Shown here in pieces: positions 32,865 to 40,244 of a DNA stretch of 40,244 nucleotides. Positions within the stretch are counted from its first letter, which is position 1. Each line of letters starts with the position of its first letter. Source of the stretch: an uncultured Verrucomicrobia subdivision 3 bacterium (GTDB taxonomy: Bacteria > Verrucomicrobiota > Verrucomicrobiia > Limisphaerales > UBA11358); NCBI GenBank assembly GCA_903922735.1, contig CAIXUZ010000066.1, positions 1 to 40,244 of the forward strand, written 5' to 3'. A program made the translations under genes and the position numbers. Under the pieces are notes generated by a model that was given only the letters and a program-made list of their open reading frames with translations, had not been told where the DNA came from and made no database searches.

Positions 32865-33187
32865 GCGAAGGGGGATGGCAAAATAAGGAAAGTTGCTCTG
32901 CGGGTCAAGTTTTGGTTCCGAAAAGTTTGTCGTTCCAAAAATCCGGGCAGCAGACGCCAAGGAGGTGGGGGTGGGGAACCCCGCTGAAGAAACGTGCTGC
33001 CGCCCGAATTAATCAAAATTTACCTTTCAGCAATTTTTTGTCAAACCTCCTGTGGCCGTCCCGCCTTAAGGTATCACCGGTAAAAAAGCGGGTTTCGGGA
33101 TTCGTGAATAGTTGCATTGGAGACGGAGTGCCGACAAACTGTTTTCACGATGCACTGGTTTAGTGATACAACAATTCCCGCCGCTTC
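32865..33187. other. Gap between tRNA-Asp and mutL
   Basis: This 323-base gap holds the minus-strand promoter candidate at 33017-33044 and must hold the mutL promoter near its right end. I see no convincing gene. A G-rich segment (GGAGGTGGGGGTGGGG, about 32960-32975) is unremarkable. Confidence 0.5.
33017..33044 (-). promoter_or_regulatory. Sigma70-type promoter for tRNA-Asp
   Basis: On the minus strand TTGACA is followed after 16 bases by TAAATT. The -35 element is a perfect consensus match. Transcription would start near 33010 and reach the tRNA after a leader of about 145 bases. The -10 element is less strict, so the exact start is open. Confidence 0.5.
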
Positions 33188-35173
33188 ATGAACCGCATCC
33201 GCCTCCTTTCCGAACAGGTCGCCAACCAGATCGCCGCCGGCGAAGTGGTGGAACGCCCCGCCAGCGTCGTAAAGGAGCTGGTCGAAAACTCCCTCGACGC
33301 CGACGCCAAAAAAATCACCGTCGAAATCGGCGCCGGCGGCCGCAGCCTCATCCGCGTGACGGACGACGGCTGGGGCATGAGTCGCGACGATGCCTTGCTC
33401 TGTCTCGAACGCCATGCCACCAGCAAGATTCAGTGCGCCGAGGATCTGTCATCCATCGCCACGATGGGATTTCGCGGCGAGGCGCTGCCCAGCATCGCGA
33501 GCGTCAGCCGCTTCACGCTGACCACGCGCGAACGCGAAAACACCTCGCCGGAAGCCACCCAGATCGTCGTTAACGGCGGCACGATCATCGAGGTCAAGGC
33601 CGCCGGCAGCGCCACCGGCACGAGCATCGAAGCGCGGCAGTTGTTTTTTAATCTGCCGGCGCGGAGGAAATTCCTGCGCACGGAAGAAACCGAGGCCGCG
33701 CACATCCAGCATTATCTCACGCTCGCCGCGCTGGCGTTTCCCGAAGTCGCGTTCACCTTTGTCAAGGACGGGCGCAACGTCTGGCAACTGCCCGCCGTCA
33801 AGTCCGGCACCGCCCCCTCCAGCCGGATTGAGGCTTTGCGGGAACGGCTGCGGGCGTTGCTCGGCGATGAAAAGCTGCTGCCGGTTAATTTTTCCGCCGC
33901 GCTCGACGATGAGGGCAATCCATCACTGCCGGACGAGACGGATATTTTTGAAACAGCCTTGCCGGAAAAACCTGAAATCCAAAACCCGAAATCGGAAATC
34001 CGCATTTGGGGGTTGATCGGCTCACCCGGGGTATCGCGCGCGACGCGCGAAAGCCAGTTTGTATTTGTCAACCGCCGGCCGGTGGAAAACCGCGGCATCA
34101 ATTACGCGCTCATCGAGGGTTATCACAATTCGTTGATGAAAGGCCGCTATCCGGTCTGCTGTTTGTTTCTGGAGATCAATCCGGCGGCGGTGGATGTGAA
34201 TATTCATCCCGCCAAACGCGAAGTAAAATTTCATCGCGAGTTTGAAATCCGCAAATTGACCACCCAAGCCGTACGCGAGGCGCTGCTGGCGTTTCATGCT
34301 GAACCGGCCAAAACAATTCCAACCGCCAGGACGCCCAGCGCGCCAAGTGAATTAAAATTCGCGCCGGCCCCATCCACGCCCGAAACTTCCGCGCTGCCAT
34401 ACTTTCCTGAAAAACTCAATCCAGCGGCAGAACCACTGCCAGCAGCGGTTCAACAAACGCCTTTGAAAACGGGCTTTCCGGCGGCGCCGGCGCCAGCGCC
34501 AGCCAGGCCGCAGTTTTCGACCCCCACCGAAGCCAGAATTCCGGCCTTCATCCCGCAGCTTCCCTCTTCCGCCGCGATTCCGCTGCTGGATGTGCCGCTG
34601 CGCATGGTCGGCGTCATCGGCAGGCTGTACGTCGTGTTGGAATCGGATCGCGGACTGGTGCTGCTCGACCAGCACGCGGCGCACGAACGGATTTTGTTCG
34701 AGCAGATGATGACCCGCATCGAGACGAACACTTCCGCGCCGTCGCAAAAACTATTGCTGCCGGAAACCGTCGAGCTGCCGCCGCGCGATGCGCAGTTTCT
34801 GCGGGAACAACTGGCCGTGCTGACCAAGTTAGGCGTCGGCCTGAATGAGTTTGGCGAGCGGACGTTCCTGCTCGACGCGCTGCCGCCATTCGTGAAGGTG
34901 CCGGACACGCGCCGGTTTGTGTTTGATCTGGTGGACGAATTGCGCGCCGCCGGGCGCGAGGTGAATCTCGCGCGGCTGGGCGAACACACCGTGGCCAAGA
35001 CCGTCTGTCGCCATGCGGTGAAGGCCAACGACCCGCTCGGCGATGCGGAACTGGAGAATCTCGTCGCGGATTTGCGCCGCTGCGCGATGCCCTACACCTG
35101 TCCGCACGGCCGCCCGACGCTGATTGAAATGAATTACCGCGAGCTGGAGAAAAAGTTTGGAAGAGTGCAATGA
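33188..35173 (+). CDS. mutL: DNA mismatch repair protein MutL
   Basis: A 661-residue MutL. The GHKL ATPase domain has the expected E (VVKELVENSLDADAKKI), the DDGWGM box, MGFRGEALPSIASV and the GT-containing loop. The transducer region ends VDVNIHPAKREVKFH. A Pro/Ala-rich linker (about 370-455) leads to a C-terminal dimerisation domain containing LLDQHAAHERILFEQM and the CPHGRPTLIEMN motif. The metal-binding DQHAAHERI motif typical of endonuclease MutL is complete, so nicking activity is likely. Codons about 262-273 and 378-388 read like the genome's dispersed repeats. mutS is not in the window. Confidence 0.95.
   Translation: MNRIRLLSEQVANQIAAGEVVERPASVVKELVENSLDADAKKITVEIGAGGRSLIRVTDDGWGMSRDDALLCLERHATSKIQCAEDLSSIATMGFRGEALPSIASVSRFTLTTRERENTSPEATQIVVNGGTIIEVKAAGSATGTSIEARQLFFNLPARRKFLRTEETEAAHIQHYLTLAALAFPEVAFTFVKDGRNVWQLPAVKSGTAPSSRIEALRERLRALLGDEKLLPVNFSAALDDEGNPSLPDETDIFETALPEKPEIQNPKSEIRIWGLIGSPGVSRATRESQFVFVNRRPVENRGINYALIEGYHNSLMKGRYPVCCLFLEINPAAVDVNIHPAKREVKFHREFEIRKLTTQAVREALLAFHAEPAKTIPTARTPSAPSELKFAPAPSTPETSALPYFPEKLNPAAEPLPAAVQQTPLKTGFPAAPAPAPARPQFSTPTEARIPAFIPQLPSSAAIPLLDVPLRMVGVIGRLYVVLESDRGLVLLDQHAAHERILFEQMMTRIETNTSAPSQKLLLPETVELPPRDAQFLREQLAVLTKLGVGLNEFGERTFLLDALPPFVKVPDTRRFVFDLVDELRAAGREVNLARLGEHTVAKTVCRHAVKANDPLGDAELENLVADLRRCAMPYTCPHGRPTLIEMNYRELEKKFGRVQ
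33974..34003 (+). repeat. AAATCC-type dispersed repeat inside mutL
   Basis: GAAATCCAAAACCCGAAATC and the following GGAAATCC have the short AAATCC periodicity of intergenic repeats. They encode EIQNPKSEIR just before the IWGLIG strand of the transducer domain. The frame is kept. Confidence 0.5.
34321..34350 (+). repeat. CCAAGACGCCAAG-type repeat inside the mutL linker
   Basis: AACCGCCAGGACGCCCAGCG and the following CGCCAAG match the intergenic repeat at 581-607 at about 23 of 27 positions. It encodes TARTPSAPSE-type residues in the flexible linker, where an insertion would be tolerated. Confidence 0.55.
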
Positions 35174-35355
35174 ATGACCCCGAGTCCCCAGCTGATAACA
35201 CGTCAGAATCATGTTCATTGCCTGCAGAAAACACCGGCGAGCACTGGCGCTTCTGCCTGCGCTGCGGGCATGAGCTGATCAACGAGAAATGCAAGCTGCG
35301 CTGTCCGCGCTGCCATTATTTCATGAGCTGTTCGGATTTTGATTTTGCCGGTTGA
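35170..35355 (+). CDS. Small zinc-ribbon protein overlapping mutL
   Basis: A 61-residue protein whose ATG overlaps the mutL stop codon (ATGA), implying coupled translation. The C-terminal half has C29-x2-C32 and C45-x2-C48, plus C41 and C54, in RFCLRCGHEL and KLRCPRCHYFMSCSDF, a zinc ribbon with extra Cys. The acidic N-terminus is disordered. I do not recognise a named family; a nucleic-acid or protein contact role is possible. Its fixed position behind mutL is the only clue to its job. Confidence 0.7.
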   Translation: MNDPESPADNTSESCSLPAENTGEHWRFCLRCGHELINEKCKLRCPRCHYFMSCSDFDFAG

Positions 35356-35374
35356 GGGCGCGGCTTGGGCGGCT

Positions 35375-36199
35375 TCAGGTGCCGGCATTATTGGGGGCGG
35401 TGCGGATACGGAAGAAATTAGCAGGACCACTCTTGGGAATCGTCACGGTGTGAACCCGCCGGTCGCCATAAATGAGCTGAATCTGTTCCCAGCTGGCATC
35501 CGGGCCGAGTGAAGCGGACCGGTCAATGTTGTAGATGATACTGCCGTCAATGGCGGCAAAAGTGAGGTTGACGTTATCGGGGTCAACGATGAACCCGGCA
35601 ATCGTGATGTCCGCCTGATAATAAACGGCGAACGGTTCGGAAGGCAGGGACACCGGCGTGCCGCCCGGGCCATTGGTGGAGGTGTCAACCAACTGCCAGG
35701 TAATCTTGTAAAGGCCGGGTTTGGAGAAGGTAAGCACCCGGTTCTGAAGGTTGCCGTAAGGGTCGTTGGTCGCGGAGCTGGGAGCCTCGGTGACGCGGAT
35801 TAAATTAGTATTCCCAACGGAGGGAACCGGCACGTTCCATGTTACATTAGCGCCGTAGCCGCCGGCATCGGCCTCCAAAAACCCGACGCTGGCACCCGCC
35901 GGCCCTTCCACGCTCAAGAGTTTCACCTGAATCACCGTGCCCGGTGCCGCGGCATTGGGATCGGTGGCGGGCAGCGCGCTGAAAATCTGGGCGGCGGTAT
36001 AATAGCCGCCCGCCGAAGAATCCAAAGCCGTCCCCGGTGAAGTGCCAAAACAGAACAGGTTGCTGGCAACATAATCAGCCACATTTTCAAACACCAAGGT
36101 GCCGCCGGAAACATTGGTGGTCGCACCAAAGCTAAAGGTGTCCTGGGCGTACAGCCGACCAAGCAGGATGAAGAACATCAGGCCGATAACTTTTTTCAT
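35375..36199 (-). CDS. Secreted protein of unknown function
   Basis: A 274-residue exported protein. Residues 1-18 are a signal peptide (MKKVIGLMFFILLGRLYA). The mature protein is beta-rich with many Gly, Thr, Ser and Asn residues. The centre (PGLYKITWQLVDTSTNGPGG) resembles surface-anchored domain repeats that bind extracellular ligands. The end LTFAAIDGSIIYNIDRSAS and IPKSGPANFFRIR matches the FYRIR-like closing domain frequent in verrucomicrobial secreted proteins. No catalytic residues are evident. It is convergent with the zinc-ribbon gene and lies downstream of the GH5 gene on the same strand, with a 169-base gap. Confidence 0.6.
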   Translation of the reverse strand: MKKVIGLMFFILLGRLYAQDTFSFGATTNVSGGTLVFENVADYVASNLFCFGTSPGTALDSSAGGYYTAAQIFSALPATDPNAAAPGTVIQVKLLSVEGPAGASVGFLEADAGGYGANVTWNVPVPSVGNTNLIRVTEAPSSATNDPYGNLQNRVLTFSKPGLYKITWQLVDTSTNGPGGTPVSLPSEPFAVYYQADITIAGFIVDPDNVNLTFAAIDGSIIYNIDRSASLGPDASWEQIQLIYGDRRVHTVTIPKSGPANFFRIRTAPNNAGT

Positions 36200-36368
36200 G
36201 GCGGGTTCAATTTTAAGACGATTATTAATAAATTGCGATTCTCAAATCTAATTGTAAGCAGTCGGAATGCCAGCGGGAAACCCTTGGACAACAAGGCGTT
36301 TATGTTGGAGGGCTGTCCTAAAAAAATCCAGTTTGGAAAGAAACAAGACAGTCCGGCGCGGTTCCGCT

Positions 36369-37364
36369 TCAGGGAATGAGGGCTTTGAGAATGGGTTCCA
36401 CCCAGTGATTCCGGTCGATGTCATAGAGGATAAAATCGCTGTCAAACTGCCAATACGTCCAAGCCCAGCCCATGGACTCCGCAGTTCTGGCGACGTGAGC
36501 GACATAGGCGGCGCGCAGGGCGACATCAGATTTGTTTTTATCGTAGGCACCGAATTCCCCGAGCAGGATGGGGCGCTGGTGTTCTTTGGACCATGCCGCC
36601 GCGCGCTGGAAATCATCGACCACTTTGGCCCGATCTTCGGCCGTGCCCCAGGTGACACCGGACAGATTCTTATGCTTCGACCATGGCGCGCCCTGATGGG
36701 TGAAGGACATGGGGTGATAGTAATGCGCCGTGGCAATGAGATTCCGGTCATTATCCGGCAGGTTCAACTGGGACAAGGCGGTCAGGCCGTTGAAGTTGGC
36801 CGAGCCGACGATAACCGTGCGGATAGGATTACTGGTGCGGATGGCCGTCAGAATTTCCGGGATCCAGGCATTCCACAAGTCGGCGGTGAGCAGACCGTTG
36901 GGCTCGTTGAGCAGTTCAAAAATCACGGTGTCCGGCGCTTCCTTGAAGCGCTCCGCGACCTGTCGCCAGAAGGCGATAACGCGCGGCTGGAAGGCGATGG
37001 GATCCTTGGCCACGGTGGTAAAGTCGTGGAGGTCAAGGATGACGATCAGGTCATTGCGCAAAGCTTCCCGCACCTGGTGCTCCAGCGTGGTAAACCACGT
37101 CTCCGGCAGGTGCAGATTCTTATCCATGCGATGCAAGCAATTGAGATTGATGCGAACGGTCTTGAATCCGGCTTCGCGAATCAGCTGATAATGCCGATCC
37201 TGAAACCGCGCCGCGGACGCGTCCTTCCACAGCGGGTCGTAACCGATGATGTTCACTCCCCGGGCCATGCGTTTGACCTGGGCGTAAGGGTCGATGGGTT
37301 GCCCGGCGCCGATGGCCAAGTCGCACCAACAAACGAGTGACAACAAGATGAGGAGGCGATGCAT
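36369..37364 (-). CDS. Glycoside hydrolase family 5 (cellulase-like)
   Basis: With the ATG at 37364 (GAAGAAG ahead of it) the protein has 331 residues; the longer frame to 37409 has a poor extension. A signal peptide covers about 1-20 (MHRLLILLSLVCWCDLAIGA). The TIM barrel shows ARGVNIIGYD, the R71 strand, a DLHDF segment, the acid/base E154 in ELLNEPNG, H216-Y-Y-H and the nucleophile E270 in LLGEFGAYD, then W305. This fits a retaining beta-glucanase or mannanase acting outside the cytoplasm. The exact polysaccharide cannot be told from sequence. Confidence 0.88.
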   Translation of the reverse strand: MHRLLILLSLVCWCDLAIGAGQPIDPYAQVKRMARGVNIIGYDPLWKDASAARFQDRHYQLIREAGFKTVRINLNCLHRMDKNLHLPETWFTTLEHQVREALRNDLIVILDLHDFTTVAKDPIAFQPRVIAFWRQVAERFKEAPDTVIFELLNEPNGLLTADLWNAWIPEILTAIRTSNPIRTVIVGSANFNGLTALSQLNLPDNDRNLIATAHYYHPMSFTHQGAPWSKHKNLSGVTWGTAEDRAKVVDDFQRAAAWSKEHQRPILLGEFGAYDKNKSDVALRAAYVAHVARTAESMGWAWTYWQFDSDFILYDIDRNHWVEPILKALIP

Positions 37365-37428
37365 AATATCTTCTTCGGCTATTGACCGCTGCCAGCCGCA
37401 GGGTGTCAAGTCAACTAAGCCGGCAAAT

Positions 37429-38040
37429 TTACTTTTCCGAAATCCACACCAGCGTTCCCGCCGGCACCAAATCGAAGAGCGGAATCAAATCCGCGTCCGC
37501 CAGGTGAAGGCAGCCGCACGAGGCGGGCTGGCCGATGGTTTCCTGATTGGCGGTGCCGTGGATATAAATATAGCGCTCATGCGAATCCACATTCTGACCC
37601 TGATTAAATCCGGGCTCCAAACCTTCGAGCCACAGGATGCGCGTGGTGATTTTGGCACCGGCAAATTCCGGCTGCGAGGTATGGCCGATGATTGCGCGCG
37701 ACTTGAAAACGGTGCCCGCCGGCTCGCCCCCGCCAATTTTTTCGGCGATCTGGTGGAGCCCCAGCGGCGTGCGATTCGAGCCGGCAATCTGCCCGATGCC
37801 GAAACGCGAGGTGGAACACGGGTACTTTTTTACCAAGCGGCCGTGCTCGAACAAAGAAAGCGTCTGGCTGGAAATGCTAGCAACCAAAACCAACCGCGAG
37901 GGCGGGATGCCCAACCGCTCGCAAGTGGCGCGGCACGCTTCGGGAATTGAATTTTGTGATCTCATGGAACGAGGGTGGGCGCAACCGGACGCCAAAACCG
38001 CGGTCGCGCCCAGAACCAAAACAGGAACGCGCCAGTTCAT
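37429..38040 (-). CDS. L,D-transpeptidase (YkuD), lipoprotein
   Basis: A 203-residue protein with a lipobox (TAVLASGC20). The YkuD domain begins LVLVASISSQTLSLFEHGRL and ends with the active site YIYIHGTANQETIG then S174-C-G-C177, where H161 and C177 form the catalytic pair. The usual His/Tyr between the Ser and Gly is Cys here, and HL replaces the IR/VR after the catalytic Cys. It would form 3-3 cross-links in peptidoglycan or attach lipoproteins. It starts 4 bases after the argA stop codon on the same strand, so it is probably co-transcribed with argA. Confidence 0.85.
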   Translation of the reverse strand: MNWRVPVLVLGATAVLASGCAHPRSMRSQNSIPEACRATCERLGIPPSRLVLVASISSQTLSLFEHGRLVKKYPCSTSRFGIGQIAGSNRTPLGLHQIAEKIGGGEPAGTVFKSRAIIGHTSQPEFAGAKITTRILWLEGLEPGFNQGQNVDSHERYIYIHGTANQETIGQPASCGCLHLADADLIPLFDLVPAGTLVWISEK

Positions 38041-38044
38041 CGGC

Positions 38045-39331
38045 TCACGCCTTGGCCAGTTTTTTCACCAGCACCTTGGAATTGCGCCCGCTGGCGTCAT
38101 ATTTCTCGCGGCGGCCCGGCGGCAAATCGTCCGGCGTGCCTTCGGCAAAGCCGCCCTTCGACTGGAAATAAGTAAACGCCTGGGTCGAGAGCGTGAGCAA
38201 TTCGCTCAAGCCCATTTCGCGCGCCTTGTTTTCGACGAACTGGATCAGCTTTTTGCCGATGCCGTGATTTTCGTGCGACGGGTTGACGTATAGGCACGCC
38301 AGCTCGCCCTTCTTGTGGTCGGGATAAACGTGCAGGGCCACGCAGGCAACCGTGTTTTTGTCGATTTCAAAAATGAAATAGTCGCCGAGATTTTTCTCGA
38401 TGGAGGCGCGGCTGCGCTTCACGAGCTCCTCGGCTTCCACCGCCTTCTTGGTCAGCAACTGGATCGCCCGCACATCTTTTTTCATGGCGCGGCGAACCTG
38501 CTGATACTCGTTCGCGTAGATCAGCGTGCCGATGCCGTCATTGGAAAACACCTCCGCCAGCATGCCTTCATCCACCCTGCCATTGATGATATGGACCCGC
38601 GGAATGCCCGCCTTGCACGCGGCCACGGTGTTCAACGCCTTGGAAAGCTGTTCCGGCGCGACATCGTTTTTTTGCAGCGCCAGCACCGATTCAAAATCCG
38701 CCAGCAACATCTGCCGGATGAGCCGGCCCTGCACCAAGATGCCGTCCTGCGGCGTGATGAACATCAGCTTCACCGCCTTGAGCGACTCCGCCACCGCCAC
38801 GGCGACGCTGTCGGAATTCACCCGGTACGTTTTGCCGTCGCCGTCGAAGCCCAGCGGCGGAATGATGGGGATGATGCCCTGCGCCAGCAGCGTCTGGAGC
38901 AAATCCACGTCCACCCGCTCCACCTTGCCGGTGAACAGATGATCCACGCCCTGAATGATGCCGAGCGGATGCGCGATGATGGCGTTCGGGCAAACCGCCC
39001 GCAGATCGTTCGCGGAAAGGCCTTCGAGAATTTCGTGCGTCAACCGGTTCGCCGCATCCATCGCAAGCTGCAACGTCGCCGCGTCCGTGATGCCGGAACC
39101 GTCGCAATTCGACGGTTTGACACCTTGCTTGTCCGCCAGCGCCTTGATTTGGGCCGACGCGCCGTGCACGAGCACCACGCGGATGTTCAACGACCGCAGC
39201 ACCGCCACGTCCAGCAGGAGCGTGGCGAAGTTTTCATCGGTGACAATCGCACCGTCGATCGCGAGGACGAACGTCTTCTCGCGGAATTGCGGAATGTATT
39301 GCAGGATGCCCCGCAGGTCGGTTGGTTTCAT
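38045..39331 (-). CDS. argA: Amino-acid N-acetyltransferase (N-acetylglutamate synthase)
   Basis: A 428-residue two-domain ArgA. The amino-acid kinase-like domain (about 1-280) has FVLAIDGAIVTDENF, VLVHGASAQIKAL and INGRVDEGMLAEVFSNDGIGT. The GNAT acetyltransferase domain (about 285-428) has ELACLYVNPSHENHGIGKKL with the acetyl-CoA loop and ending LVKKLAKA. It makes N-acetylglutamate, the first step of arginine synthesis, and the kinase-like domain usually binds arginine as feedback inhibitor. A stray copy of its 5' segment occurs at about 39936-40005. Confidence 0.92.
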   Translation of the reverse strand: MKPTDLRGILQYIPQFREKTFVLAIDGAIVTDENFATLLLDVAVLRSLNIRVVLVHGASAQIKALADKQGVKPSNCDGSGITDAATLQLAMDAANRLTHEILEGLSANDLRAVCPNAIIAHPLGIIQGVDHLFTGKVERVDVDLLQTLLAQGIIPIIPPLGFDGDGKTYRVNSDSVAVAVAESLKAVKLMFITPQDGILVQGRLIRQMLLADFESVLALQKNDVAPEQLSKALNTVAACKAGIPRVHIINGRVDEGMLAEVFSNDGIGTLIYANEYQQVRRAMKKDVRAIQLLTKKAVEAEELVKRSRASIEKNLGDYFIFEIDKNTVACVALHVYPDHKKGELACLYVNPSHENHGIGKKLIQFVENKAREMGLSELLTLSTQAFTYFQSKGGFAEGTPDDLPPGRREKYDASGRNSKVLVKKLAKA

Positions 39332-39407
39332 TTCAACGCAGAATAACTAGCTGGTTTTGCTTGCGATTCAAATAAGAATTTTGGGCGAACTTGCCCCCGC
39401 CGGAAAC

Positions 39408-39671
39408 TCAAGTGAACAGATGATCGAACTCGTTGTGCGTGCCGACCCAAATCCATTGAATCGTATCGCCGGAACGCACGCCTACGGCGCGGTATTGTTC
39501 GTTGATACGGACCGACCAGATGTCACCGCCGCCCTGAAGTTTTTTGAAACGCAGCGACGGATGATCCGAATTGTCCGCAAAGAGTTGATACGCCAGCCGC
39601 GCACGGGCTTTGACCGAAGGCGCGAGCCGCTCGTAAGCGCGCCAGAAGGAAGGGCGAACCTGAGAGATCAC
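39408..39671 (-). CDS. RelE/ParE-superfamily toxin
   Basis: An 87-residue protein starting with GTG at 39671, overlapping the antitoxin stop codon by four bases (GTGA). Longer frames have no sense upstream. FKKLQGGGDIWSVRINEQYR and the closing WVGTHNEFDHLF are typical of RelE/ParE-type toxins, which cleave mRNA at the ribosome or poison gyrase. With the upstream antitoxin this forms a type II module. It lies between argA and the truncated argA-like ORF. Confidence 0.8.
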   Translation of the reverse strand: MISQVRPSFWRAYERLAPSVKARARLAYQLFADNSDHPSLRFKKLQGGGDIWSVRINEQYRAVGVRSGDTIQWIWVGTHNEFDHLFT

Positions 39672-39889
39672 AGCTTGGACGGATCTAGCGGTTCCGCCGT
39701 GCCCTCGCGCAAGGCGGCGGCGGCAAACTGGTCCAGTTTCGGGTAGGGGCGCCGCTCGGCAAGAATGCATTCCCATTCGCGGTCGCCGGCCTGCTGCTGG
39801 AGAAACCGCGCGAAATCCACAACCGCGCGAGCCTTGTCCTCGGGCAATCCGTCCATGATGCCAATCAATTCTTGGGCTGCCGAACTCAT
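39668..39889 (-). CDS. Type II antitoxin
   Basis: A 73-residue protein (MSSAAQELIGIMDGLPEDKA) with a helical start, followed by AVVDFARFLQQQ and a flexible C-terminal half ending PLDPSKL, the layout of small toxin-neutralising proteins such as DUF2281-type antitoxins. It lacks an obvious DNA-binding ribbon. It starts 10 bases after the upstream ORF and overlaps the toxin by four bases, as expected for such pairs. Confidence 0.7.
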   Translation of the reverse strand: MSSAAQELIGIMDGLPEDKARAVVDFARFLQQQAGDREWECILAERRPYPKLDQFAAAALREGTAEPLDPSKL

Positions 39890-39898
39890 GGCAAAATA

Positions 39899-40120
39899 TT
39901 AAACCGCCAACAGCCACCGCGCAACCCTGAACCCGCCGTCAAACGCAAAGACGAACGTCTGCTCGCGCAATTGCGGAAACTGCCAAAGGTTGTGCCCCGA
40001 CCACGATCGGAGAAAGCCGGGGTCGCCCGGTTCGAGCAGGTAGGACTGGCTGCCCCAGCGCAATTTTGGATTGTCGAAAAACATTTCCGGGTCGCCGGAG
40101 TCCCTTTTGGTTATTTTCAT
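39899..40120 (-). pseudogene. Small ORF with a stray argA-like segment
   Basis: The ATG at 40120 opens a 73-residue frame. The first half, MKITKRDSGDPEMFF and DNPKLRWGSQSYLLEPGDPG, looks like a genuine small protein of unknown role. The second half, WQFPQLREQTFVFAFDGG, matches the ArgA N-terminus IPQFREKTFVLAIDGA; over 31 bases, 39950-39980 and 39270-39300 agree at about 26 positions. The frame is kept, but the ArgA part stops after a few more residues. It is probably a chimera of a small gene and a broken argA copy. The frame could start further upstream at 40228. Confidence 0.5.
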
Positions 40121-40244
40121 GGTGAAAAAAGGTAAAAAGCCGGTTTTTTGCCGTAATTGTAGGATTTTCCGCCGTTTGAGGCGCGCCCCCAGCGGTTTTT
40201 GCGCACCGAAAAATGCCTCGGGGCGCACCCCAATGGCCCGGGGC

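Noticed and set aside
32763..32987. ORF encoding AGLEPVTSAVTGQRSNQLSY
   Set aside because: This is the well-known false frame produced by reading across a tRNA gene, here tRNA-Asp on the other strand.
38315..39346. 343-residue plus-strand ORF opposite argA
   Set aside because: An antisense frame in GC-rich DNA with no domain features, while ArgA is clearly recognisable on the other strand.

Overview
The window looks like chromosomal DNA of a member of the Verrucomicrobiota, probably a soil or freshwater Pedosphaera/Limisphaerales-like lineage. This is inferred from the gene set and protein style: a secreted autotransporter-type beta-strand protein, a Tat-exported Gfo/Idh/MocA oxidoreductase, a ThuA-domain protein, a secreted protein with a verrucomicrobial-type FFRIR ending, and short dispersed intergenic repeats. 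It was not tested by any search. Base composition is moderately GC-rich, with an AT-richer patch around 30.9-32.6 kb.

Left part (1-7 kb): a partial secreted protein, a Wzx/MATE-like flippase, and on the minus strand a family 2 glycosyltransferase, phoU, pstS and a porin. The porin promoter region carries four heptads spaced exactly 11 bp apart, the geometry of a Pho box. A plus-strand hairpin with a T tail between the porin and a lipoprotein gene suggests a small RNA. No pstC, pstA or pstB is present in the window.

7-15 kb: one plus-strand operon encodes an OmpR-type response regulator, its histidine kinase, and a complete RND tripartite efflux system (adaptor, inner-membrane pump, TolC). 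The pump has altered residues at the positions of the canonical proton-relay Asp and Lys.

15-19.3 kb: a decayed stretch (a porin signal-peptide remnant and an outer-membrane-type gene interrupted by one in-frame stop) precedes a plus-strand group of two small histidine-containing membrane proteins, a DUF47/PhoU-like regulator and a Pit phosphate transporter. Two phosphate modules therefore sit within 20 kb.

19.3-27.3 kb: nadA with a downstream lipase-like hydrolase, a Gfo/Idh/MocA oxidoreductase, a periplasmic rhodanese, and a compact plus-strand group (lipoprotein, DCC thiol oxidoreductase, TerB-like protein, short coiled coil, thioredoxin-fold protein), followed by an ABC exporter.

27.3-32.9 kb: an accessory region next to a tRNA-Asp gene. 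It holds an RNase H-like protein, a ThuA protein, an MFS exporter, a secreted calpain-family cysteine peptidase with an EF-hand, and a zinc-ribbon membrane protein. Two different pairs of direct repeats separate these genes, so the region looks assembled from units.

32.9-40.2 kb: mutL with an overlapping zinc-ribbon gene, a secreted protein, a GH5 glycoside hydrolase, an L,D-transpeptidase, argA, a type II toxin-antitoxin pair, and a small ORF that carries a stray copy of the argA 5' segment. MutL carries two stretches resembling intergenic repeats in its coding sequence.
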